Shown: in pieces, positions 26,183 to 34,339 of the stretch
Layout of the letters: the number at the start of each line of letters is the position of its first letter
How positions within the stretch are numbered: the first letter of the stretch is position 1
Source of the DNA: Aureimonas fodinaquatilis
GTDB lineage: Bacteria; Pseudomonadota; Alphaproteobacteria; Rhizobiales; Rhizobiaceae
Length of the DNA: 64,000 nt
NCBI RefSeq assembly: GCF_008369445.1
Contig: NZ_VTWH01000001.1
Location: forward strand, 992,001-1,056,000
Reading direction: 5' to 3'
Translations under genes and position numbers: made by a program
The notes under the pieces: model-generated
The model's database searches: none
What the model saw: only the letters and a program-made list of their open reading frames with translations
What the model was told of the DNA's origin: nothing

Positions 26183-26243
26183 CTAGAGCATTGCCAGTTG
26201 AAACGGGATTGTTTCAACGGCAGGACGATGCAGCAAAACAATG
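26183..26243 (-). repeat. Palindromic intergenic repeat, copy C (inverted)
   Basis: Inverted orientation relative to copy B: CTAGAGCATTGCC, stem TTGAAAC-gggatt-GTTTCAA, then CGGCAGGACGATG and CAAAACAATG. A shorter CTAGAGCTT fragment lies just before it (26152-26160). The 349-base gap 26094-26442 consists largely of such repeats plus the start region of the MotA-like gene. Confidence 0.7.
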
Positions 26244-26283
26244 ACTTACAGCATGTCAGGTCGCAAACCGGGTGTGTGAAATG

Positions 26284-26347
26284 CTCTAAAGCAATTCCTG
26301 TAAAAGTGTGAAACGGTTTTGCATCCGGAATTGCGACATAACATAAA
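26284..26347 (+). repeat. Second palindromic repeat type, GCAATTCC/GGAATTGC arms
   Basis: CTCTAAA, GCAATTCC (26291-26298), AGTGTGAAACGGTTTT, then CCGGAATTGC (arm 26327-26334). This resembles from memory a repeat scattered through rhizobial genomes. It abuts copy C in opposite orientation, forming a compound element. Confidence 0.6.
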
Positions 26348-26442
26348 GATAAAGCTTGTTCGCGTTCAGCGAAAAGCGAAAATGCTTTAAGCTTCGCTGA
26401 CTGCCGGAGTGTTCTGGCGGCAAAACACCGGATGAGTTGCCG

Positions 26443-27489
26443 ATGCAGGTTCTGAATCCGCCGCAAGAGGAAAAGCGGCCTACCCATATGATGCCGGAGA
26501 GGTTGACCAGTCCGATGGTCTACTTCTGGTCGATGGTCGTTTTCCTTGCCCTCACAGCCTTCGTCGCGCTTATTCTCGGGCGCCAGATTGCATCGGCCTT
26601 CGCTTCGAACCCCGGTTTGAATGGCTTGATCTTTGGTGTGCTGGCGGTGGGCATTCTGCTGGCTTTGGGGCAGATTTTGCGTCTTTCGCGCGAGGTGCGG
26701 TGGATAAACCTGTACCGCGATGGTTCGGAAGAAGCGGAAGAAGTGCGCTCGCCTGTGCTGTTGGCCCCGATGCAGTCGCTGCTTGCGGGGCGTCGGATCG
26801 GGCAGCCGCTACCATCGCAACTTGTTCGCGCAATCCTGGATTCACTGGCCACACGGCTTGATGAAATGCGTGATATTTCCCGCTACCTTGTTGGCCTCCT
26901 GGTGTTTCTGGGTCTGCTTGGTACGTTCTGGGGTCTGCTTTCCACCATTGGCTCAATCTCCGCAACGGTGCAGTCGCTGGACCCGACAGCGACTGATGCT
27001 GCGTCGGTGCTGAACTCGGTGCAGCAGGGGCTCTCCGCACCGCTGTCCGGCATGGGCACGGCGTTCTCATCCTCGCTGTTCGGTCTTTCCGGCTCTCTGG
27101 TGCTGGGCTTTCTGGATTTGCAGATTGGCCGCGCGCAGAACCGGTTTTACACCGAACTGGAAAACTGGCTGGCGACGGTTACTGACTCCGGGCCGGACGC
27201 AATTGCCAATATTGGCCCACGCGTGGAAGGCGGCAGTTCGCAGGATCTGCAACTGGTGGCGGACCGGTTGGCGCGCTTGATACAGGAGCAGCAGTCGGCG
27301 GCTCCGCAGCGTTCCAATGCTGCTATGGCCAATCTGGCGGAAAGCATACAGGGCCTTGTTCAGCACATGCGCTCAGAGCAACAGATGATGCGAGATTTTG
27401 TCGAGACGCAGACGCAGGAGCAGCAGAACATGCGGGCAACACTTGAGCGGCTGGTCAACGTGCTTGGCCAGCGGCCGGATCGGTACTGA
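26443..27489 (+). CDS. MotA/TolQ/ExbB-like proton channel protein
   Basis: 348 residues from the ATG at 26443 (a TTG at 26437 is possible). Four hydrophobic segments at about 25-48, 60-80, 150-170 and 200-225. The central signature L-V-G-L-L-V-F-L-G-L-L-G-T-F-W-G-L and G-M-G-T-A-F-S-S-S-L-F-G-L-S-G-S matches the MotA/TolQ/ExbB channel core. A long C-terminal coiled coil (about 260-345, Gln-rich) is unusual for MotA. It is coupled (three bases) to an OmpA-like MotB-type partner. It probably forms a proton-driven stator-like complex in the inner membrane; not flagellar by context. Confidence 0.82.
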   Translation: MQVLNPPQEEKRPTHMMPERLTSPMVYFWSMVVFLALTAFVALILGRQIASAFASNPGLNGLIFGVLAVGILLALGQILRLSREVRWINLYRDGSEEAEEVRSPVLLAPMQSLLAGRRIGQPLPSQLVRAILDSLATRLDEMRDISRYLVGLLVFLGLLGTFWGLLSTIGSISATVQSLDPTATDAASVLNSVQQGLSAPLSGMGTAFSSSLFGLSGSLVLGFLDLQIGRAQNRFYTELENWLATVTDSGPDAIANIGPRVEGGSSQDLQLVADRLARLIQEQQSAAPQRSNAAMANLAESIQGLVQHMRSEQQMMRDFVETQTQEQQNMRATLERLVNVLGQRPDRY

Positions 27490-27492
27490 CCC

Positions 27493-28521
27493 GTGGCGTT
27501 GTCGCGAAAAGGCAAGGCGCGGCGGGAGATTGATTACTGGCCGGGTTTTGTCGACGCCTTGTCGACATTGCTTCTGGCAATCATGTTTCTTTTGTCGGTG
27601 TTTGTAATTGCGCAATTTCTGCTGAGCCGGGAAGTTGCGGGGCAGGACACTGCTCTGCAACAGCTGAATTCCCAGATTGCCGAGCTGAACCAGTTGCTTG
27701 CGCTTGAACGTTCCAGCAATTCCGATTTTCAGAATGAGCTTGCCGCGTTGCAGGCATCTTTGCAAACCATTGAAAGTGAGCGTTCCCGATTGCAATCCGC
27801 GCTGGATTCCGGCGCGGGGGGCGCGGCACAGAGCGCCGAACGTATTGGCCAGTTGCAAGGTGAGGTGGACAGTGAAAGGCAGCTTTCGGAGGCGGCGCGC
27901 AACCAGGTCGCATTGCTGAACCAGCAGTTGCAGGCCCTGCGCCAGCAGATTGCCGCTCTGGAGGATGCGCTTGATGCCTCAGAGGGGCGAGACCGGGAAA
28001 GCCAGACCCAGATTGCCGACCTTGGCAGGCGGCTGAATGTCGCCCTTGCCCAACGCGTGCAGGAACTGAACCGTTACCGTTCCGACTTCTTCGGCCGTTT
28101 GCGCGAGATTTTGTCGGATCGCGAAAATATCCGCATTGTCGGCGACCGGTTTGTGTTCCAGTCTGAAGTTCTGTTCCCATCGGGCTCCGACATTTTGCAG
28201 CCAGCCGGGCAGGAAGAAATGGGTAAGCTGGCAGAAGCGATTATTGAGCTGAACCGGGAGATTCCAACCGAAATCAACTGGATTATCCGGGTGGATGGCC
28301 ACACGGATAACGTGCCGATTACCGGCGGCCGGTTCACCGACAACTGGCAGCTTTCCACCGACCGGGCCGGAGCTGTTGTGAAATACCTGATTTCGCAAGG
28401 CGTACCGCCAGAGCGGCTGGCAGCCACCGGCTTTGGCGAGTTTCAACCGCTGGAACAGGGCGTCAGCCCTGAAGCCCGCGCACGCAACCGCCGCATCGAG
28501 TTGAAGCTGACGGAGCGCTGA
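27493..28521 (+). CDS. MotB-like OmpA-domain protein
   Basis: 342 residues with a GTG start. Short cytoplasmic N-terminus, then one transmembrane segment (about 19-45) preceded by Asp21 in G-F-V-D-A-L-S-T-L-L, the position of the proton-binding Asp of MotB/TolR proteins. A Gln/Leu/Glu coiled coil runs about 50-190, followed by an OmpA-type peptidoglycan-binding domain (about 205-340: D-G-H-T-D-N-V-P, S-T-D-R-A-G-A-V-V, R-N-R-R-I-E-L). With the preceding gene it makes a force-generating channel linked to the wall. The specific process is unknown. Confidence 0.85.
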   Translation: MALSRKGKARREIDYWPGFVDALSTLLLAIMFLLSVFVIAQFLLSREVAGQDTALQQLNSQIAELNQLLALERSSNSDFQNELAALQASLQTIESERSRLQSALDSGAGGAAQSAERIGQLQGEVDSERQLSEAARNQVALLNQQLQALRQQIAALEDALDASEGRDRESQTQIADLGRRLNVALAQRVQELNRYRSDFFGRLREILSDRENIRIVGDRFVFQSEVLFPSGSDILQPAGQEEMGKLAEAIIELNREIPTEINWIIRVDGHTDNVPITGGRFTDNWQLSTDRAGAVVKYLISQGVPPERLAATGFGEFQPLEQGVSPEARARNRRIELKLTER

Positions 28522-28529
28522 TGAATTTG

Positions 28530-28553
28530 CGTTACCCTGCCTGCAGGGTAACG
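28530..28553. terminator. Hairpin between convergent genes
   Basis: 10-base-pair stem CGTTACCCTG / CAGGGTAACG with a CCTG loop. It overlaps the stop codon of the ABC transporter on the minus strand. There is no clear T run. Confidence 0.55.
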
Positions 28554-30337
28554 GGCTGCTCGTGATTGCGGAACTGCATCTGTGCCAGCTCGGCATAAAG
28601 CCCGCCTTTGGCGGAAAGGCTGGCATGCGTGCCTTCTTCCACAACAACGCCATTGGCCAGCACCAGAATGCGGTCGGCCTTCTGAACAGTGGCAAGACGA
28701 TGGGCTATAATCAGCGTCGTGCGTCCTTCCATCAGACGTTCCAGTCCTTTCTGGACCATGGCCTCATTGTGTGAGTCCAACGCAGAAGTTGCTTCATCCA
28801 GCAGCAGTATGGGTGCGTTGCGCACAATGGCCCTGGCAATTGCAATTCGCTGTCTTTGGCCGCCGGACAAGGTAATCCCGCGCTCGCCAATGCGGGTGGC
28901 ATAGCCCTGCGGTAATTGTTGTACAAAATCATTGGCCATGGCGGCGGTGGCAGCGGCGACAACAGCCTCATGCGATGTGCCAGGGCTGCCGAACGCAATA
29001 TTGCCTTCCACACTGTTGGAAAACGCCGCAACGTCCTGTGGCACCAGCGCTATGGCGCGACGCAGCTGTTCCAGACTGGTCTGCGCAATGTCCACGCCGT
29101 CGATCAGAATGCGCCCTTCCTGCGGATCGTAAAACCTCTCCAGCAATGAAAAGAGTGTGGATTTGCCTGCACCCGACGGGCCAACGATGGCAATGGTTTC
29201 GCCGGGCCGCACATCGAAACTGACGCCATCCAAAGTGGCCAGATTTTCACGCGTGGGGTAAGCGAAGCGCACATTCTCAAACCGGATTGCGCCGGCAATG
29301 GGTGAAGGCAAGGGCACCGTGACTGCGGGGCTGGCGACGGTGGGTTGCTGCTCCAGCAATTCGGTCAGACGTTCTGTGGCGCCTGCCGCCAGCGAAAGAT
29401 CGCCCCACACCTCGGAAAGCTGGCCAAGGGCGCTGGCGGCAAACACGGCATACAGCACAAACTGTCCCAGCGTGCCGCCGCTCATAGCTCCGGAAATCAC
29501 CTGCTGCGACCCAATCCAAAGCACCACGACGATGGAGCTGAAAATCAGAAATATTGCAAAAGCGGTTAGAAATGCCCGCGCCCGAATGGACAGTCTGGCG
29601 GCGGCAAATGCTTCATCAACCGCTTCTCCGTAATTTTGAGCAGCAAGCTGTTCGCCAGTGAAGGCCTGCACTGTGCGCATGGAGCCGATGGCCTCATTTG
29701 CGTAAGCGCTGGCATCTGCCAGCATATCCTGAGCATGGCGAGAGCGACGGCGCACGGAGCGGCCAAAGGCAATCAACGGAACAACGATGACGGGTATAGC
29801 GGCAATGACAATGAAAGACAGAGCGGGAGCGGTGTAGACCATCATCGCAATGGCGCCGATCACCAGAATCATGTTGCGCAGCGCCAGCGAGGTTGTTGCA
29901 CCCACGGCAGATTTGATTTGTGTTGTGTCCGCCGTCAGCCGGGAGATGATTTCCCCGGAAAGGCTGCGGTCGTAAAAATCCGCAGACAAGTGGGTCAGAT
30001 GCGCAAAAACGTCTTTGCGCAGATCGGCGACGACTCGCTCACCCAGCGTGATCACGAAAAAATACCGTCCGGCGCTGGCCGCTGCGAGAATCGTCGCAAG
30101 AACCGCCAGCATGGCGAAATAAGTGTCGACAAACCGCGTGTCGGCACTTTCGAACCCCAGATCAATCATGCGGCGCACGGCCAGAGGCAGGGAAAGCGTT
30201 GCCAGGGAGGCGATGACCAGAAAAAGGACGGCACCGGCCACCAGCCCGCGATAGCGCGCCAGATAAGGCAGCAACCGGTACAGAGGACGCAGGTTGCGCT
30301 GTGTTTTCTTGGTCGTGCCGTCAGATATGTGTGCCAA
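28532..30337 (-). CDS. ABC exporter, fused permease and ATPase
   Basis: 601 residues. Type IV exporter half-transporter: a six-helix membrane domain (about 20-310) and a nucleotide-binding domain with Walker A G-P-S-G-A-G-K-S-T (about 390), signature L-S-G-G-Q-R-Q-R, Walker B I-L-L-L-D-E-A-T-S-A-L-D and the switch histidine in I-A-H-R. It is of the ABCB-like bacterial group found next to rpmE in rhizobia, and probably works as a homodimer. The substrate is unknown; lipids or peptides are typical. Divergent from rpmE. Confidence 0.92.
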   Translation of the reverse strand: MAHISDGTTKKTQRNLRPLYRLLPYLARYRGLVAGAVLFLVIASLATLSLPLAVRRMIDLGFESADTRFVDTYFAMLAVLATILAAASAGRYFFVITLGERVVADLRKDVFAHLTHLSADFYDRSLSGEIISRLTADTTQIKSAVGATTSLALRNMILVIGAIAMMVYTAPALSFIVIAAIPVIVVPLIAFGRSVRRRSRHAQDMLADASAYANEAIGSMRTVQAFTGEQLAAQNYGEAVDEAFAAARLSIRARAFLTAFAIFLIFSSIVVVLWIGSQQVISGAMSGGTLGQFVLYAVFAASALGQLSEVWGDLSLAAGATERLTELLEQQPTVASPAVTVPLPSPIAGAIRFENVRFAYPTRENLATLDGVSFDVRPGETIAIVGPSGAGKSTLFSLLERFYDPQEGRILIDGVDIAQTSLEQLRRAIALVPQDVAAFSNSVEGNIAFGSPGTSHEAVVAAATAAMANDFVQQLPQGYATRIGERGITLSGGQRQRIAIARAIVRNAPILLLDEATSALDSHNEAMVQKGLERLMEGRTTLIIAHRLATVQKADRILVLANGVVVEEGTHASLSAKGGLYAELAQMQFRNHEQPVTLQAG

Positions 30338-30499
30338 CTCAACTCTCCGAAAGGCGGGTCTTGTGCCTTATGGAGTGCTGATGTATAGGCTCATCCCTGA
30401 ATTTGAAAGCTTTTGCGTGTCCGGCTTTGCAGGAAGTCAGCGCTTTCGTTTTATCAACGCGGCGAAACGGGCTTGTACGCGCAGCAAAGGATCAGGATC

Positions 30500-30721
30500 A
30501 TGAAGAGCAACATTCACCCAGACTATCACACCATCACTGTGGTCATGACCAACGGCACCGAATACCAGACACGCTCCACCTGGGGTAAGGATGGTGACAA
30601 GATGAACCTGGATATTGACCCGATGAGCCATCCTGCATGGACTGGCGGCAACCAGCAGCTTCTTGACCGTGGCGGCCGTTTGTCGCGCTTCAAGAAGCGG
30701 TACGAAGGTCTGGGCATCTAA
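30500..30721 (+). CDS. rpmE: 50S ribosomal protein L31
   Basis: 73 residues, M-K-S-N-I-H-P-D-Y start, [11 protein letters not shown] and H-P-A-W-T-G-G. It lacks the four zinc cysteines of the E. coli type A protein, as usual for the alphaproteobacterial form. The ribosome site overlaps AAGGATCAGG. Closed by a strong terminator. Confidence 0.97.
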   Translation: MKSNIHPDYHTITVVMTNGTEYQTRSTWGKDGDKMNLDIDPMSHPAWTGGNQQLLDRGGRLSRFKKRYEGLGI

Positions 30722-30734
30722 GCCCATTCAATGC

Positions 30735-30764
30735 AAAAACCCCGGCACTGCCGGGGTTTTTTTA
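30735..30764 (+). terminator. Rho-independent terminator of rpmE
   Basis: Stem AAAACCCCGGC / GCCGGGGTTTT with further T residues. Confidence 0.95.
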
Positions 30765-30810
30765 TGGCGTGAAGCCATGTCGAACATCGATGAGCTATCG
30801 GGATAATCGG

Positions 30811-31338
30811 CTAAAACGAAAACGCCGTGTGCAGGAGGCTTATCTGCTCGGCCACGGCATTGCGCACGGGCTCCTTGCGCATGGCAGGTGCCTCGATGAT
30901 TTCTGCATTGATGCGGCGAAGCCGTGTTTCAAGGTTGCGGGTGCGATTCAGCAACTGGCAAAACTGCTCTGGCAGCTCGCCAAAGCTTGGCGAATCACTG
31001 GCGGAGCCCATATCGTCCAGCTTGACCTTGGCCATTTCCCGCGTGACCTGCTCAGGCGACATCTCGCCGTGAATTGCGGCACGTTGCAGCAGCAGCCACG
31101 ATGCCAGTTGCATGAGGCGGGTGGTCAGACGCATGGATTCGGCGGCATACAGCATGGAAGCCGAGCGCCCCAGAATTCGGGATTCATATCTGCCATGACC
31201 ATCCAGATACGTGGCGGCTTCATCCACAAGCGCCATGCCTTCCTGAAACAGGTTCTGGAAATACTGGCCTCTGGCGCGCCGCTCCGATAGCCAGACCAGA
31301 CCGTTATCGGAACCCTTGTCGTGAAAACCTGTCATCAT
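30811..31338 (-). CDS. rcdA: RcdA-family protein (DUF1465), adaptor for CtrA degradation
   Basis: 175 residues, mainly helical with a disordered tail. Family features: L-F-Q-E-G-M-A-L-V-D-E-A-A-T-Y-L-D-G-x-G-R, Y-A-A-E-S-M-R-L-T-T-R-L-M-Q-L-A-S-W-L-L-L-Q-R-A. In Caulobacter RcdA is the adaptor that with CpdR and PopA brings CtrA to ClpXP. The presence of ctrA, chpT and gcrA elsewhere in the window supports a cell-cycle role. The TTAA-rich divergent region to the quinone oxidoreductase may hold its promoter. Confidence 0.85.
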   Translation of the reverse strand: MMTGFHDKGSDNGLVWLSERRARGQYFQNLFQEGMALVDEAATYLDGHGRYESRILGRSASMLYAAESMRLTTRLMQLASWLLLQRAAIHGEMSPEQVTREMAKVKLDDMGSASDSPSFGELPEQFCQLLNRTRNLETRLRRINAEIIEAPAMRKEPVRNAVAEQISLLHTAFSF

Positions 31339-31497
31339 GGGTGAAAACGGCCAATCCCTGTTTTGGTTTCGCGCTGACGGTTGGAATCACCACCATATGC
31401 CCGCCGAAATTGGCTCTATAGTCAGTTTAAGGCAAGGCACGACTGAGCAAGTGGTTAATTCCGGTTAAGCTTCTGTGGAAAAGTGGGGGGCAGGGCA

Positions 31498-32520
31498 ATG
31501 GCGGATGCAGAAATGTCCGTGGTTATGTTCGACGGCTTCGGTGGTCCGGAGTTGTTGAAAACGTCTCGCCGCCCTGTTCCAAAGCCCGGGCCCGGGCAGA
31601 TTCTCATCGAAGTTCACGCGGCTGGCGTCAACCGGCCCGACATCATTCAACGCAAAGGCCACTATCCTCCACCGCCCGGCGCGCCTGAATGGCCGGGGCT
31701 GGAAGTGGCCGGATTTGTGGCCGCAATCGGCGAAGATGTGGAGCGCCATGCTGTGGGCGACCGGGTGATGGCGCTTTTGCCGGGTGGTGGATATGCCGAA
31801 TACGCGCTGGCGTCTGCCGGATGTGTGTTGCCGGTGCCTTCGCGCCTTTCAATGGTTGAGGCGGCGGCTATTCCGGAAACCTTTTTCACCGTCTGGTCCA
31901 ATGTGATTGAACGCGGTGGGCTGATGGCGGGCGAAAGCATGCTGGTTCACGGCGGCGCTTCCGGCATTGGCACCGTTGCCGTGCAGATTGCCCGATCGCG
32001 AATGGCAAGGGTTTTTGCCACGGCGGGCAGCGATGAAAAATGCAATGCGCTTATTCGGCTGGGGGCGGACCGGGCGATCAATTACCACACGCAGGACTTT
32101 GTGCAGGTGGTGATGGATGCAACGGGTGAGCGGGGTGTTGATGTCATTCTGGACATGATCGGCGGCGATTATGTGCCGCGCAACCTGAAAGCCGCGGCAT
32201 TGGATGGCCGTATCGTGCAGATTGCCTATTTGCGTGGGCAGAAGGCAGAGGTCAATCTTGCCATGGTGATGAGCAAACGGCTGGTGCTGACCGGCTCTAC
32301 GCTGCGTGCACGCGATGATGAATTCAAGGCGGGAATTGCCGTGGCGCTGGAAACCAATGTCTGGCCGCTTCTGGAAGAAAGCACCGTGTGGCCGGTGGTG
32401 GATACAGTCTATGCACTGGAAGATGCGGCCAGCGCACACCGGCACATGGACAGAGACCATTTTGGCAAGATTGTGCTGGTGACAGCCAGGGGACAGGAAG
32501 CGATGAGTGCCGGAAATTGA
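31498..32520 (+). CDS. NAD(P)H quinone oxidoreductase, zinc-free MDR family
   Basis: 340 residues. PIG3/Qor-type medium-chain dehydrogenase: N-terminal GroES-like domain with A-G-V-N-R-P-D-I-I-Q-R-K-G-H-Y-P-P-P, and a Rossmann domain with H-G-G-A-S-G-I-G-T-V-A-V-Q. The cysteine ligands of zinc-containing relatives are absent. It probably reduces quinones or enones with NADPH. The ATG at 31498 has a GGGGGGCAGGG ribosome site; the frame begins at 31483. Confidence 0.9.
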   Translation: MADAEMSVVMFDGFGGPELLKTSRRPVPKPGPGQILIEVHAAGVNRPDIIQRKGHYPPPPGAPEWPGLEVAGFVAAIGEDVERHAVGDRVMALLPGGGYAEYALASAGCVLPVPSRLSMVEAAAIPETFFTVWSNVIERGGLMAGESMLVHGGASGIGTVAVQIARSRMARVFATAGSDEKCNALIRLGADRAINYHTQDFVQVVMDATGERGVDVILDMIGGDYVPRNLKAAALDGRIVQIAYLRGQKAEVNLAMVMSKRLVLTGSTLRARDDEFKAGIAVALETNVWPLLEESTVWPVVDTVYALEDAASAHRHMDRDHFGKIVLVTARGQEAMSAGN

Positions 32521-32632
32521 CGAAGCTTTATTGCGCAGTGGCGGGGCAGTGCCTATAATGCAGGTGAATTTCCCTACATGTGGCGTGTTCCACGGCCTGC
32601 CAGTCTAGCAGGCGAACAGGAGACTTTTATCT

Positions 32633-33328
32633 ATGGCTCAGCAGCTTCTGATGCCCAAGGCAACCGCCGTATGGCTGGTTGACAACACTTCTCTGTCCTT
32701 TGATCAGATTGCAGAATTCTGCACGATGCATCCGCTGGAGATCAAGGCAATTGCCGATGGCGAATCGGCGCAAGGCATCAAGGGCATGGACCCGGTCATG
32801 ACCGGTCAGCTTACGCGTGAGGAAATCAAGCGCGGCGAAGATGACCAGAATTATCGGCTCAAGCTTGCACCGCCAAAGGTTCGCGTGCCGGAAGCAAAGC
32901 ACAAGGGTCCAAGATACACGCCGGTTTCCAAAAGGCAGGATCGGCCGAACGCCATCCTGTGGCTGGTTCGCAACCACCCTGAACTGAAGGATCCGCAGAT
33001 TTCGCGTCTGGTTGGCACCACCAAGAATACAATCGAGCAGATCCGCGAGCGTACACACTGGAACTCGGCCAATCTGCAGCCGGCAGATCCGGTCATGCTG
33101 GGCCTTTGCACCCAGATTGACCTGGATCTTGAGGTTGAAAAGGCCTCCCGCGGTATGCCACGTGCGGAGCTGGAAGAGGAAGAGCGCCTGCTGTCTGCTG
33201 CCCAGACCCAGAACTTTGGTGATGAGCGCAGCAACGCCGACAGCGACGAGCTGGATGCCGCAGCCGTCTTTGCCAAGCTTTCCTCAATGCAGAAAAAGAC
33301 TGATGATGAGGACGATCAGGACTTTTGA
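32633..33328 (+). CDS. trcR: Cell cycle transcriptional regulator TrcR (DUF1013)
   Basis: 231 residues. DUF1013 family: M-P-K-A-T-A-V-W-L-V-D-N-T-x-L-S-F-x-Q-I-A-E-F at the N-terminus and a central helix-turn-helix-like block (A-I-L-W-L-V-R-N-H-P-E-L, then I-S-R-L-V-G-T-T-K-N-T-I). The C-terminus is acidic (D-D-E-D-D-Q-D-F). The family is confined to alphaproteobacteria, is usually essential and has been named TrcR in current annotation. It carries an AGGAG site before the ATG. The tail may be regulatory. Confidence 0.85.
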   Translation: MAQQLLMPKATAVWLVDNTSLSFDQIAEFCTMHPLEIKAIADGESAQGIKGMDPVMTGQLTREEIKRGEDDQNYRLKLAPPKVRVPEAKHKGPRYTPVSKRQDRPNAILWLVRNHPELKDPQISRLVGTTKNTIEQIRERTHWNSANLQPADPVMLGLCTQIDLDLEVEKASRGMPRAELEEEERLLSAAQTQNFGDERSNADSDELDAAAVFAKLSSMQKKTDDEDDQDF

Positions 33329-33410
33329 TTGCTGATCTGTGCCTTAAATGTTGCTGGCAGGATGACAATACGGTCGGGCAATTCCGGTTAATTGCTGGCG
33401 TGGAGGTGTA

Positions 33411-34319
33411 ATGAGCGCGATAGAAGAAAGCTTGCGAAGGGCCATTCTTGGCGGCGACGCGGCAAGTGCCGAATTCAGGCTTTCCGTCTACGAAGCTTCT
33501 CAGCGCGCCATGGAGCGGATGATAGCCGCCAAATCGCTTTCCCCCGCCGAGGCGGGGGAGCAGCGTCAGCGCCTGGCCAATGCAATTGCCGGCATTGAGG
33601 CTGATTATGGCACTTTCGACGCGGCGGACGGACAGGCCGCATCGCCAGATGAGCCGGTTTCTCCGGCAAGCCAGCTCGTTGAAGAGATCGATGAAGGCGA
33701 ACCGGTAACGCTGTTTGAAAAACTGCGCCATTCGTGGAAGATTTTCGCAGCGGCGGCCGCCATTATTTTTCTGGCGCTGCTTGTTGTCATCTACACGTCA
33801 ATCTTTCCGGCTACGCAGGCACCTGTTGAGGCTGATCCTGAAGAGCCAACTGCAGCCGTTGAACAGGAAGGGCCGATTGACCTGACCTGGATCAACATCT
33901 TCTCCGGTTCCAATATCGAAGCGCTGGCAACACCGGCAGGCGGGCTGGTTGAATCCATCGCTGCCCACGGCAAGCCTGCGGTGCGAATGGAAGCAACCGG
34001 TACGCAGGGCAACGAAGTGCTGTTGAAAATCGGACCGGGCCTTGTGGGGGAGCTTGCCGGTGAAACAGTGCGGTTTGAGGTGACGGCAGGCTCGCCGGAT
34101 CTTCGTCCACGTGAATTCAGCGTGCGGTGCCTGTTTGCGGATGCCAGCATTTGTGAGCGTCAGCGCTTTGCGACCTCCATGCCGGAGGAAGCTTTTGTTT
34201 TCGACATCGCCGTGCCAGCCGATGTTGCCTCGCCTGCCAATCTTGCCATTGGACCCGGTACGGGCGGTGAGGGGCCGGATATTGATCTTTATACCGTGCG
34301 CGTGCGCGTGCTGGGGTAA
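33411..34319 (+). CDS. Unknown single-pass membrane protein
   Basis: 302 residues; I do not recognise a family. Residues 1-70 are cytoplasmic helices (S-A-I-E-E-S-L-R-R-A-I-L-G-G-D, Y-E-A-S-Q-R-A-M-E-R-M). An acidic linker follows, then one transmembrane segment at about 111-132 and a Pro/Glu-rich spacer. The periplasmic beta-rich domain (about 155-302) has two cysteines (V-R-C-L-F, S-I-C-E-R) and looks like a carbohydrate-binding or fibronectin-like fold. It lies 20 bases before phoR and may be co-transcribed with it. Confidence 0.75.
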   Translation: MSAIEESLRRAILGGDAASAEFRLSVYEASQRAMERMIAAKSLSPAEAGEQRQRLANAIAGIEADYGTFDAADGQAASPDEPVSPASQLVEEIDEGEPVTLFEKLRHSWKIFAAAAAIIFLALLVVIYTSIFPATQAPVEADPEEPTAAVEQEGPIDLTWINIFSGSNIEALATPAGGLVESIAAHGKPAVRMEATGTQGNEVLLKIGPGLVGELAGETVRFEVTAGSPDLRPREFSVRCLFADASICERQRFATSMPEEAFVFDIAVPADVASPANLAIGPGTGGEGPDIDLYTVRVRVLG

Positions 34320-34339
34320 ATCCTTCGGAGAACTGATTG

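Noticed and set aside
31849-32460. 203-residue frame opposite the quinone oxidoreductase
   Set aside because: Antisense shadow; the sense gene has an intact Rossmann motif.
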